From: Acetobacter lovaniensis
Lineage (GTDB): Bacteria; Pseudomonadota; Alphaproteobacteria; Acetobacterales; Acetobacteraceae
Direction: 5' to 3'
Length of the DNA: 64,000 nt
NCBI RefSeq assembly: GCF_014207635.1
Contig: NZ_JACHIE010000014.1
Span: forward strand, 1 to 64,000
Shown here: one piece after another, positions 1-7,821 of the stretch
Layout of the letters: each line of letters starts with the position of its first letter
Position numbering within the stretch: the stretch's first letter is position 1
Notes under the pieces: model-generated
What the model was told of the DNA's origin: nothing
Seen by the model: only the letters and a program-made list of their open reading frames with translations
Databases searched by the model: none
Translations under genes and position numbers: made by a program

Positions 1-202
1 CCCTTTGTTCCGCGAGGAACAGCCCCCGCTGTTCCTCTGCCTCGCGGCGAGCAGCGGGGTAGCAACGGCAAGGGCGACCGATGGGGAGGGGTATCACCCG
101 GTCTGCACGAAGCGTAGCACAGGAAGATCGGGGACACCCCATCGGGCGGCGTCAGCGCGCTGACGCGAACCTTTGCCGACGCGAGGGCGGAGCCATTAGC
201 CT
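1..202. repeat. 202-bp palindromic leader repeat, copy 1
   Basis: This stretch aligns without gaps to 50994-51195 with about five mismatches. It carries nested inverted repeats: GAGGAACAG/CTGTTCCTC inside CCGCGAGG/CCTCGCGG near its start, and the perfect 18-base palindrome GCGTCAGCGCGCTGACGC at 149-166. Copy 2 lies just upstream of the beta-class methyltransferase start, so this copy is probably the upstream region of the same gene in element A, which would begin just left of the window. Confidence 0.85.
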
Positions 203-872
203 GTTCTTTTTTCTGGTTCCAGCACTCCGATTTTCTCTGAAAGTGCGGCGAAGATATCGAGCTTCCCCATCCTTTCGGGAATTTCGAGCAGCGGGATACC
301 CGCCTTCTGCAAAGCAAGACGCTTGACCTCCATACGAGCGTCTGCATCGCCGGACAGGTCGTGGCCCGAACCATTATACTCGACCACCAATACTGGTTGC
401 CCACGACGATTGATCAGAAGGAAATCAACGCGCTTGCCGCTGTAGGAATTGAACGCACGCTTCTGACGTGGATCATCCGGAGCATAAGGCGTTTTGATGA
501 ATCCGCCCATCGCAACCTCGAAGGCGAAACGCCAGTCGGGTTGATAGTCCTTGATCCACTCGTCGATCGCGTAGAGTACGCGCACCGCTTCCCGATTGAC
601 GGGAGGAACAGCCTTCAGGCTGCATTCACCAATGAAGCGCAACTGGTTCTGCGGATCGGACAGGCGTTCTCCTGTCGGTATTGCCGACGCCGCTCGTCTT
701 CCTGCTGCCTATCGGCAGCCTGTTTGTTGAGCGTGGCGATCTGTCGACGAAGCGTCTCAATCTGACCCGCAGCCTGTCGTTCGGACTGCACAAGAGCCTC
801 TTTCGCACGACGATCTCGAATATAGAATCCAAGGGCGTATCCAATCGCCAGAAGAATGATCACCTTTTCCAC
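196..872 (-). pseudogene. DUF2726 family protein, frameshifted
   Basis: Two overlapping frames make one protein. The N-terminal frame (from 872) has a membrane segment, MEKVIILLAIGYALGFY, then a coiled coil rich in Gln, Arg and Glu. The C-terminal frame (to 196) is a DUF2726 domain with KRVDFLLINRRG, VVEYNGSGHD and a DADARMEVKR stretch, a nuclease-like fold. Reading the second frame upstream gives GERLSDPQNQLRFIG, which continues naturally from the RRRQYRQE of the first frame, so a one-base indel near 664-672 splits the gene. It is a common accessory gene next to such conjugative elements; its function is unknown. It could be intact if the indel is a sequencing error. Confidence 0.65.
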
Positions 873-979
873 GACCGATAAGCCTCCCTTTTCTGCGCGA
901 TCACCGCCGATTACCGCATCGACCAGCGCATGGTCTTCTCAAATCCCCTTGTCCTGTCCTTCATCGGTTCTGTCGCCCC

Positions 980-1210
980 ATGACCCGGAAGGTGGACAGG
1001 ATGGCACGCAGACCCGACAGGATCAGAATCGAGGTGTTCGGTCCCGCCAGCGAGGCGGAAACGACCGAAGAGGCATTCCGCCCGTCCGATCACGCCATCC
1101 GGTCCCTCGCCCGCCTGATCGGCCGGCAGATGGCCCGCGAGCAGTTCGAGCGTGCCCGCGCTCTGGAGCGGAAACAGGCCCGGCAGAACCGATCCGGTCC
1201 CATGCGGTAG
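980..1210 (+). CDS. Small conserved protein upstream of the serine recombinase
   Basis: This is a 76-residue, Arg-rich, mostly helical protein. Its C-terminal half (SLARLIGRQMAREQFERARA) resembles the small protein at 57751-57939 (ALIRLMARRAARDWFRSQQQ). Both precede a large serine recombinase, which supports a real, conserved gene. Here a HigBA pair sits between it and the recombinase; in the second copy the two are adjacent. No family name is known to me. A role as recombinase accessory or directionality factor would be a guess. A second in-frame ATG at 1001 is an alternative start. Confidence 0.6.
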   Translation: MTRKVDRMARRPDRIRIEVFGPASEAETTEEAFRPSDHAIRSLARLIGRQMAREQFERARALERKQARQNRSGPMR

Positions 1211-1310
1211 CCTCCCTCCCCGGCTGCGTGTTCCCCGGCGAAAGACCCCTCGCTGGGCAGTCGTGCATTTTTCTTGAGACCATTATGGTCCCGTGATATA
1301 AGGTCAGTCA

Positions 1311-1634
1311 ATGAGGATCATCGCCCGCCGCACGCTGAGGGAGTTCGTCGACAGCCTGACGGGCCAGAAGGACCAGCCGGCCGTCAAGGCGGCGCTGGAC
1401 GCCTGGTTCGCCGAAGTCGGCAGGGCGGCCTGGACGAGCACCGCCGATGTGAAGCGGCTCTATGCCACGGCCAGCATCGTGAGCGCCGAGCGGATCGTCT
1501 TCAACATCAAAGGCAACGCCTATCGCTTGGTCGTGGCGGTCGATTTCGAGAAAAGCATCGTCTGGATCAAATGGATCGGCACACACAAGGCCTATGACAG
1601 GATCGACGTGACGGAGGTGGAACATGACGGCTGA
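1311..1634 (+). CDS. higB: HigB-like toxin of a type II toxin-antitoxin pair
   Basis: The 107-residue protein begins MRIIARRTLREFVDS and carries the HigB-type core with RIVFNIKGNAYRLVVAV and IVWIKWIGTHKAYDRID. Family members are ribosome-dependent mRNA endonucleases of the RelE fold. The toxin gene comes first and overlaps the antitoxin gene by 11 bases, as is usual for higBA. The pair lies between the small conserved gene and the serine recombinase, so it probably stabilises the integrated element. Confidence 0.85.
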   Translation: MRIIARRTLREFVDSLTGQKDQPAVKAALDAWFAEVGRAAWTSTADVKRLYATASIVSAERIVFNIKGNAYRLVVAVDFEKSIVWIKWIGTHKAYDRIDVTEVEHDG

Positions 1635-2004
1635 TCTGAAACCCATCCGCAACGAGGCGGATTATGACGCGGCACTGGAGGAAGTTGGCCGGCTGTGGGG
1701 TGCGAAGAGCGGCACACCGGACGGCGACAAGCTCGACGTGCTGGCGACGCTGATCGACGCGTATGAGGCGAAACACCATCCGATCGATCCGCCCGATCCG
1801 GTCGAGGCAATCCGCTTCCGCATGGAGCAACAGGGCCTCACCCGCAAGGATCTGGAGCCGATGATCGGCCCACGCAACCGAGTGGCGGACGTACTGAACC
1901 GCAAGCGTGGTCTGTCGATCGACATGATCCGCCAGTTGCATGACGGTCTCGGCATCTCGGCCGAGGTGCTGATCCGGCCCAGCCGGATGGACAAGGTCGC
2001 CTGA
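1624..2004 (+). CDS. higA: HigA-like antitoxin with helix-turn-helix
   Basis: The 126-residue protein has the longer HigA layout: an N-terminal part with NEADYDAALEEVGRLW, a segment PVEAIRFRMEQQGLTRKDLE, and a helix-turn-helix with GPRNRVADVLNRKRGLS that recognises the operator. HigA proteins neutralise HigB and repress the shared promoter. It is translationally coupled to higB by overlap and is followed 14 bases later by the serine recombinase, so read-through into the recombinase is possible. Confidence 0.87.
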   Translation: MTADLKPIRNEADYDAALEEVGRLWGAKSGTPDGDKLDVLATLIDAYEAKHHPIDPPDPVEAIRFRMEQQGLTRKDLEPMIGPRNRVADVLNRKRGLSIDMIRQLHDGLGISAEVLIRPSRMDKVA

Positions 2005-2018
2005 TAGGAAACACCGCT

Positions 2019-3776
2019 ATGACCCACGTCGCCCTGTATGCCCGTTACTCGTCCGACAACCAGCGCGACGCCTCGATCGAGGACCAGTTCCGCATCTGCC
2101 GCGAACACGCCAGGCGCGAGAAATGGAAGGTGGTCGGTGCCTATAAGGACGCGGGCATCTCCGGCGCCAGCATGATCCTGCGTCCCGGCATCCAGACCCT
2201 GTTGCAGGATGCCCAGGCCGGACGCTTCGACATTGTGCTGGCCGAAGCGCTCGACCGCATCTCGCGCGACCAGGCCGACGTCGCCACCCTGTTCAAGCAC
2301 CTGAAATTCGCTGGTGTGCCGATCGTCACCCTGTCCGAGGGGGAGATCAGCGAACTGCATGTCGGCCTCAAGGGGACGATGAACGCCCTGTTCCTCAAAG
2401 ACCTCGCCGCCAAGACCCATCGCGGCCTGCGCGGTCGGGTCGAGGACGGCAAATCCGGCGGTGGGTTGTGCTACGGTTATCACGTCGTCCGCCAGTTCGA
2501 CGCCAAAGGCGAAAAGATCCGGGGCGACCGCGAGATCGACGCGCATCAGGCGGAGATCGTCCGTCGTATCTTCCGTGATTTCGCCGCCGGCATCGGCCCT
2601 CGCGCCACTGCCAAGGCCCTGAACGATCAGGGTATCGCCGGCCCCGAGGGCAGGCTCTGGAGCGACACCACCATCAGGGGCCATGTGAAGCGCGGCACCG
2701 GCATCATCAACAATGAATTGTATATCGGTCGGCTGGTCTGGAACCGTCAGCGCTATGTGAAGGATCCGTCCACCGGCAAGCGCGTCTCGCGCCTGAACCC
2801 GGAATCAGAGTGGGTCATCACAGAGGTACCCGGATTGCGGATCGTCGATGACGCACTCTGGCAGGCTACCAAGGCGCGACAGAGCGTCATTGCCGAGAAA
2901 TACGTCAACGTCACCGAGGCTGTTCGCGCCCACCACAAGCGGAACCGGCTGAATGGCACACGCCGGCCGAAATCCCTGCTATCGGGTCTGCTGTTCTGCG
3001 GCCTGTGTGGTGGTCCTTACACGTTGCGGGGTTCAGACCGCTTCGCCTGCTCAAGCCATGTCACCAACGGCTCCTGCACCAACAGTCGGACCATCCCTCG
3101 CCCCGATCTGGAACGCCGCGTGCTCTCCGGACTGAAGGACCGGATGATGGCGCCGGAAATCGCGGCCGAAGCCATGCGTGCCTATGCCGAGGAGACCAAT
3201 CGCCTCAATCGCGAGCGCCGGTCCAATGCTGATGTCTGGCAGGTGGAACAGGTGAAGGTCGAAAAGCAGATCCGGGGCATTATCGAAGCCATCAAAGAAG
3301 GAATGTTCCACCCCAGCATGAAGACGGAGATGGACACGCTCGAAGCTCGCAAGGCCGAGCTGGCGACCCTGCTGTCCGACGTGCATGACGCTGCGCCGGA
3401 CCTGCTGCCAAGTGCTTCGGCGATCTACGCCCGCAAGGTCGGACGCCTGACCGAGGCCCTCAACCGCCCCGAGGAGCGGCTGGAAGCCGCCGAGGCACTG
3501 CGGACTCTGATCGAGAAGGTCGTGCTGACACCCGGCCCGAACCGGGGCGAGATCGACGCGATGCTGTATGGGGAATTGGGCACGATCCTAAACTGGATCG
3601 AGCGTCAAGCCATTGGAAAGGCTGAAAAAAGAAACACTCCCGGAGCGATGCTCACGGGAGTGTCGGTATCAGTGGTTGCGGGGGCAGGATTGGTTCTCAA
3701 ATTGCAGAAATCGCAAGTTGAGAACAAAGCGGGTTTATGTGGCTGTTTTTCAGCTCTTTTTTTTGCATGTGCATAA
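2019..3776 (+). CDS. Large serine recombinase (site-specific integrase)
   Basis: The 585-residue protein has the resolvase catalytic domain at residues 1-150 with ALYARYSSDNQR containing the nucleophilic Ser, then the recombinase domain with GLRGRVEDGKSGGG, a zinc ribbon with LFCGLCGGPY, and a C-terminal coiled coil. It is about half identical to the recombinase at 57953 by eye. It most likely integrates and excises element A. The frame does not stop before the att site: it crosses a hairpin at 3634-3663 and reads the tRNA-like core at 3673 as VVAGA, so the last 50 or so residues depend on which DNA is joined after integration. AGGAA precedes the ATG. Confidence 0.93.
   Translation: MTHVALYARYSSDNQRDASIEDQFRICREHARREKWKVVGAYKDAGISGASMILRPGIQTLLQDAQAGRFDIVLAEALDRISRDQADVATLFKHLKFAGVPIVTLSEGEISELHVGLKGTMNALFLKDLAAKTHRGLRGRVEDGKSGGGLCYGYHVVRQFDAKGEKIRGDREIDAHQAEIVRRIFRDFAAGIGPRATAKALNDQGIAGPEGRLWSDTTIRGHVKRGTGIINNELYIGRLVWNRQRYVKDPSTGKRVSRLNPESEWVITEVPGLRIVDDALWQATKARQSVIAEKYVNVTEAVRAHHKRNRLNGTRRPKSLLSGLLFCGLCGGPYTLRGSDRFACSSHVTNGSCTNSRTIPRPDLERRVLSGLKDRMMAPEIAAEAMRAYAEETNRLNRERRSNADVWQVEQVKVEKQIRGIIEAIKEGMFHPSMKTEMDTLEARKAELATLLSDVHDAAPDLLPSASAIYARKVGRLTEALNRPEERLEAAEALRTLIEKVVLTPGPNRGEIDAMLYGELGTILNWIERQAIGKAEKRNTPGAMLTGVSVSVVAGAGLVLKLQKSQVENKAGLCGCFSALFFACA
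3634..3663 (+). terminator. Hairpin just before att site 1
   Basis: ACACTCCCGGAGC pairs with GCTC-A-CGGGAGTGT, giving a 13-bp stem with one bulged A and a three-base loop. It lies inside the end of the recombinase frame and ten bases before the att core. Equivalent hairpins with different sequence precede att 2 and att 3, so the structure rather than the sequence is kept. There is no T-run, so a role as a terminator is uncertain; it may be a recombination or mRNA end structure. Confidence 0.5.
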
Positions 3777-3780
3777 CTCC
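3664..3780. repeat. att-region direct repeat, copy 1
   Basis: This stretch is an imperfect direct repeat of 9307-9424. It contains the att core and an inverted repeat, GTTCTCAAATTGC at 3693-3705 with GCAAGTTGAGAAC at 3713-3725, followed by a T-rich tract and GCATGTGCAT. The two copies flank a 5.6-kb segment that has no recombinase. Confidence 0.75.
3673..3691. other. att site 1, matches 3' end of tRNA-fMet
   Basis: The 19 bases TGGTTGCGGGGGCAGGATT are the reverse complement of AATCCTGCCCCCGCAACCA, which from memory is the 3' end of alphaproteobacterial initiator tRNA genes including CCA. The sequence to the right does not continue as a tRNA, so this is a duplicated att core rather than the intact gene. 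The intact tRNA would be expected at the far right end of the whole array. Confidence 0.7.
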
Positions 3781-3879
3781 TTCACTTATGCCATCAACGC
3801 CGCCCTCCCCGATCCGAACTTGAGACAGTTTTCTGATGTCCTTGGGGCACAGATATTTGACATCGCATGCCACGATGTG

Positions 3880-4075
3880 ACTACACCGCAAACGGGCCTT
3901 CTTTGTCGAGACGGCGGTTCGTGGATGAAGACCAGCTTGGCCGGATTGAGATGAGGCTGACTGTCGAACCACGCCTCGCGCAGCTCCGCGGCGTCGGGCC
4001 GTATTTGCTCGCTGGCATACGTTGTTTTTTGATGATAAGGCAGCGCCAGATCATGCTCGGTGCGAAACGTCCTCC
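3880..4075 (-). pseudogene. IS630-family transposase fragment
   Basis: On the minus strand one frame reads HQKTTYASEQIRPDAAELRE then AWFDSQPHLNPAKLVFIHE, which matches the region around the first catalytic Asp of IS630-type DDE transposases (usual form PARLVFIDET). The reading then continues in another frame as TAVSTKKARLRC, the usual next segment. The Asp is replaced by His and the frame is broken, so this is a relic about 65 codons long. No IS ends were identified. Apart from this fragment, 3781-4162 shows no gene. Confidence 0.6.
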
Positions 4076-4162
4076 CATCCCGACTGTCATCTTGATGCTA
4101 GACCACAAATAGGAACCCTCTACAATCTAGACTTTACGGAAAATACCCCAGAACGCTGCCTA

Positions 4163-5467
4163 TCACTTCGGAGTCTGAGAGGGTTTCTTGATTGTCGATA
4201 TAGAAGATGGAGGAATTGTAGAATTTGTTTTTGGTTCTACTGACTGGAGATAAGAAACCGACTGAATTTTTGTTATGGGTTTACCCAGAACACAGTCGCG
4301 TGTCCTAACAGAAGTTAGATTGGCGTAGGCGACTGACGCAAGGACAGCTCCTCCGAAGGCGACAATGCCGATAACAGAAAGAACACATCTATGCCAGCAT
4401 ATCCGGCGACGCAACTCATTAAAGATACTTAGGAAGTCTTTGCTGATTGATTCGAAATCGGTTTCAAGCTTTTTACGTTGCCGTTCAATTTCCCATTTGA
4501 TCGAGGATAACGTCATCCATTGGTTGATGATTGCGATTAGCAAAAGCAAAACAAATATCCATGCCCCCGCAAGCACGGCCACGTTGCTCCAAAAACTTAG
4601 ATCGCAGGATGCAGTGCTCTTGAGTTGAGAGGCTACAACAAACGTAGCAATAGGTATGCCTAGAAGCTGAGTTTGTATATCGATTATTGTCTTGTGTATT
4701 TTTGTGACAAAATCGACTCTGGCCGCCTCTACATCACTTTTAATTTTCGTGTAGGAGAATTGAGAGACGTACAGGCGATAGCCTTTTGCGACTTCGTCAG
4801 TAACATCGTCAATATTTTCTACCAGATAGGAAAAACGTGCTTTTGGGCCTAATGATTTCGTCAAATTCACGACGGCACTATCGAGAAGACCTAATTTTTC
4901 GTCTCTATGAAGTTCATCGTGAAACAAGGCAAGGAGCCTATCGGCTTCGGCCATTTTAAAACGAACAAAGATGCCTTCATTGTAACGAATAGGCAGGAGA
5001 AATTTGTCTTCGTTAATAAAGACTAGCTCTTGCTTTTGTGGGTCAGAGTATGCCGCAGCCTCGGCGAATAATTTATATATCTCCAGAATCTTCCGGTAAG
5101 CCTGAATTGCAGCCGGAACCACAGCAGTGTTTTTGTCGAAGCGATTTTCAATGATGTAGTAGGCCTTCGGCTCTTCGATTAAGGCCTGCTTGACAAGTAG
5201 CAATTCTCTGACTGATCTTTTCAGATAACCAAGCGCAACCCTGGGGGCTCCTATATTGATCGTGACCACATCGTTGACCTTGGACGCAGCAGGGTCAAAC
5301 GGTAATCCAATTCCGGAGTCGTCAGCCACTCGGGAATCGTCATTGATGAGGCGAAGAGTGTTCAAAATTTCAGATGAGGCAATAGTTAGCACACCTTCAT
5401 CACCAGTCTTATTAAACCGGACGTTCCTATATATCTCCAAAAGTTGGGAAAACGCGATATTACTCAT
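4163..5467 (-). CDS. Membrane protein partner of NdpA-like protein, unknown function
   Basis: I do not recognise the family. The 434-residue protein has a long soluble, helical N-terminal part (about residues 1-265, starting MSNIAFSQLLEIYRNV) followed by two hydrophobic segments: one around LAGAWIFVLLLLIAIINQW, then a basic helical stretch, then one around VIGIVAFGGAVLASVAYA. A short tail follows. Its start overlaps the end of the NdpA-like gene by eight bases, which shows tight coupling. Codon use is more AT-rich than the conjugation genes. A soluble sensor domain plus two membrane helices next to a nucleoid protein is compatible with a defence effector, but that is a guess. Confidence 0.75.
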   Translation of the reverse strand: MSNIAFSQLLEIYRNVRFNKTGDEGVLTIASSEILNTLRLINDDSRVADDSGIGLPFDPAASKVNDVVTINIGAPRVALGYLKRSVRELLLVKQALIEEPKAYYIIENRFDKNTAVVPAAIQAYRKILEIYKLFAEAAAYSDPQKQELVFINEDKFLLPIRYNEGIFVRFKMAEADRLLALFHDELHRDEKLGLLDSAVVNLTKSLGPKARFSYLVENIDDVTDEVAKGYRLYVSQFSYTKIKSDVEAARVDFVTKIHKTIIDIQTQLLGIPIATFVVASQLKSTASCDLSFWSNVAVLAGAWIFVLLLLIAIINQWMTLSSIKWEIERQRKKLETDFESISKDFLSIFNELRRRICWHRCVLSVIGIVAFGGAVLASVAYANLTSVRTRDCVLGKPITKIQSVSYLQSVEPKTNSTIPPSSISTIKKPSQTPK

Positions 5468-6464
5468 CGATTGTTTCGCGCTTCAGCTCCATAGCCAGTT
5501 CAACGGGAAGACCCTTGAATGTGAGAGTATTAGCATCGGCGTCGAATATGATGGAGCCATCTGTCAACGCTTGGCGATCAAATTCGACTGACCAAGATGA
5601 TGTTTTACCTTTGAATTTTTTGAGGGGCACAAGGGCACGACGGTCAGGAATGAACCCGTCGTTTAATTTTCGCTCCGGACTACCTAAGACTTCACTTAAT
5701 TCCGTAGGTGCACTCGGGAATAGTTCGTTGGCGAATTCTTCGAAATCTATCTCGCGCTGGCTGCTAGCCAAACGCTCACATATACCCTTTGCCTTGGTAA
5801 GAAACTCTTCCCTATCGGCGGCCGACATTTGCTTTTGGAGTGTAAATTCCTTCAACGTTTCAACAAGTTGGCTGGTATCCTGTCGAGCTTGGATGACGGT
5901 ATCGCAGCCCAGAAACTCCTTAAAGTATTCTGATACGCTTCCTTTACCTTTCAAGAAACCGATATAGCGTTCTTGTTGGTCCAACCAAGCGGTCATGTTA
6001 ATACGTCCGGCGAACCTAAATCCATCGACGTCCAAATGAACTACATCTTGGACGTCAAGATTCCCGGTTAAATTAGCACCGAGTTTGTCAGTAATAATAG
6101 CAACCAAAAGATATTGATGGTTGTCTCGTTCAAAGTGAGCAAAAAAGACGTGACCACCGGCAGCCGCATTTCGGGTTCTTGCACTGTTCTGAAGTGTTAC
6201 CATCATCTTTGCAGTAAGATCTGCGAAACCGTCAGGTCCTGCTGCAAGATAATCCCCAAGGTAGGTTTTCGTTTCCGAGTATGTTAGCTGATCCGAGAAT
6301 TTTCCATAAGACTTAGATGCTCTACGAGCATAGAGGTCATGGAGTTCGTTGATAACCCGCTGGACGGTATGTGTTACAACCAGCTTATCCTGCCCCTGAA
6401 CGATCTTGAAACCTTGAGGTCCCCGCTGAAGATCGTGCACTGCGGCGTTTATAATATTATTCAC
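5460..6464 (-). CDS. NdpA/YejK-type nucleoid-associated protein
   Basis: The 334-residue protein resembles the 37-kDa nucleoid-associated protein family along its length. Shared landmarks are the N-terminal INAAVHDLQRG, YGKFSDQL, the middle FLKGKGSVSEYFKEFLGCD and the C-terminal FIPDRRALVPLKKFKG and ANTLTFKGLP. Family members bind DNA and coat the nucleoid. It is the first gene of a two-gene unit with the membrane protein at 4163-5467. Chromosomal copies in gammaproteobacteria are housekeeping genes; a copy on a mobile segment beside a membrane protein and a nuclease-like gene is unusual and suggests a specialised role. Confidence 0.82.
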   Translation of the reverse strand: MNNIINAAVHDLQRGPQGFKIVQGQDKLVVTHTVQRVINELHDLYARRASKSYGKFSDQLTYSETKTYLGDYLAAGPDGFADLTAKMMVTLQNSARTRNAAAGGHVFFAHFERDNHQYLLVAIITDKLGANLTGNLDVQDVVHLDVDGFRFAGRINMTAWLDQQERYIGFLKGKGSVSEYFKEFLGCDTVIQARQDTSQLVETLKEFTLQKQMSAADREEFLTKAKGICERLASSQREIDFEEFANELFPSAPTELSEVLGSPERKLNDGFIPDRRALVPLKKFKGKTSSWSVEFDRQALTDGSIIFDADANTLTFKGLPVELAMELKRETIDE

Positions 6465-6847
6465 GATTAGGGTTCTTTATCCATGCCAAAATTTCCAATT
6501 AAATATCTTAAATGCCTATAGTGGGCATAGCCATGTTGCCTTTCTCTGATGCCAAGTGAAAAAATTTAACACAGGTTCGGCAAGTTGTAATCACAGCCAT
6601 AGATCACCGACAGGTGATCCAATTGAACACCCGCTATTTTGCGGTCGAGACCCTGAACCCAATCTTCTACTCACCTGATATTACTCTGCATTGCAAATTC
6701 CGTTTACCCCTCGAAACAGCAGACCCAGGATCGATATAACCGTTTGAATCTCTAAGCCGGAGAGAAGCATCGCTAAACTGTTTCAAAGCGCTTAATTCAT
6801 ACTTTCGAAACATACTCTGATTATATAGTTATGTTGATCTCCGCAGA
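6465..6847. other. AT-rich intergenic region
   Basis: This 383-base stretch separates the NdpA-like gene from the next minus-strand gene. It probably holds the promoter of the NdpA pair close to 6465-6560. I see no convincing small gene, RNA or repeat in it. Confidence 0.4.
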
Positions 6848-7633
6848 TTATTTAGTTGATCCACCAGTAATAAGGTCAGCCGATGCGGCAATTATTTGAT
6901 CAGGCTGGCCATTCAAGGTTTTAATTTGACCACCTATTCGATAGCGCTCTCCAGGATGAAGTTGTACTGATGAGCTAGGCCGCATGTATATAGGCACCCA
7001 ATAATGATATCCATCTGGCTGGAAGTGAAACGCGTCTCCGACAATAGCAACCTCACCAGTAAGATTACTTTGATGCGCATCTTTCACCATTATTTCTATT
7101 TCAGGTAAATTATATTGATTTTTTACAATCTTAGCAATCTGTCTCTTCTCAGAAGCTCGCCCTACGGCTCTAATCTCATGCTTTTTTTTAATTTTCTTTG
7201 CGATGGCCTCGTTCATGACAACTGTAATTTTTTCGTTCGTAACCACGCTAATCTCGGTTATCTGGTGCTTGTCTATAATTTCGGCACCAGCTTTTGCTAT
7301 GGGCGTAACGTCTTTCGTAGGCGACATGAGCCAAATTATTGCGCCCGCTATAGCAGCAATCAGTCCAGTGACCTTCACGCTACCGTCGATCGGCTTATCG
7401 CTGAATTCCTTGATAGCATTCTGCGCGATCTTCGACCGAGCGATTGCCCTGAGCTTCACCACCAGGCTTCCTTCGTGAAGCCCAACGATCACCAACTCAC
7501 CTCCGTGACGTCTAGCGACACTGGAGACCCGCTTCAGGAAATTCGCGAGAGCGTCCAAATCAACGCCCTGATTTCCCGCGAAATAAAGCGCGAACTCGTC
7601 TGGTTTTAACTCAATGTTTTTGATCGATGTCAT
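6848..7633 (-). CDS. Hypothetical protein with one membrane segment
   Basis: I do not recognise this 261-residue protein. Residues 1-80 form a small alpha/beta domain (FALYFAGNQGVDLDALANFL, then GGELVIVGLHEGSLVVKLRA). A hydrophobic segment, GLIAAIAGAIIWLMSP, lies near residue 95. The C-terminal half is soluble, with EIRAVGRASEKRQIAK and a beta-rich end containing GYHYWVPIYM. The layout suggests a membrane-anchored protein with a sensing or binding domain on either side. It lies alone between the NdpA pair and the nuclease-like gene, all on the same strand. Confidence 0.7.
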   Translation of the reverse strand: MTSIKNIELKPDEFALYFAGNQGVDLDALANFLKRVSSVARRHGGELVIVGLHEGSLVVKLRAIARSKIAQNAIKEFSDKPIDGSVKVTGLIAAIAGAIIWLMSPTKDVTPIAKAGAEIIDKHQITEISVVTNEKITVVMNEAIAKKIKKKHEIRAVGRASEKRQIAKIVKNQYNLPEIEIMVKDAHQSNLTGEVAIVGDAFHFQPDGYHYWVPIYMRPSSSVQLHPGERYRIGGQIKTLNGQPDQIIAASADLITGGSTK

Positions 7634-7821
7634 TTAGCAAACCCTTAGACCCATTCGAACTCTATGAACAAAAGACAGCGTAGCGGTGCGCATATCCACA
7701 CAATGAGATGTGTCAAAAGCGGATATATCCATGGTAAATACTACTTAAGATAAATATAACATTCCTGCTTTCCACACCCAGTCCGGACACACTCTCTCCC
7801 CAACCGTTCCTATCATTAACA

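Larger units (their letters stand above)
1..3691. mobile_element. Distal end of ICE-like element A
   Basis: The segment starts with a leader that is nearly identical to the one preceding the methyltransferase of element B, and ends with a serine recombinase and an att site. The order leader, accessory genes, small conserved gene, recombinase, att is the same as at 50994-59605. I infer that it is the right end of an element whose conjugation genes lie before the window. Confidence 0.6.

Noticed and set aside
1662-2684. A 340-codon minus-strand frame across higA and the recombinase
   Set aside because: It crosses two well-supported plus-strand genes and has no domain features.
3673-3691. A complete tRNA-fMet gene at the att site
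   Set aside because: Only the last 19 bases match; the expected T-loop and anticodon sequence do not follow.
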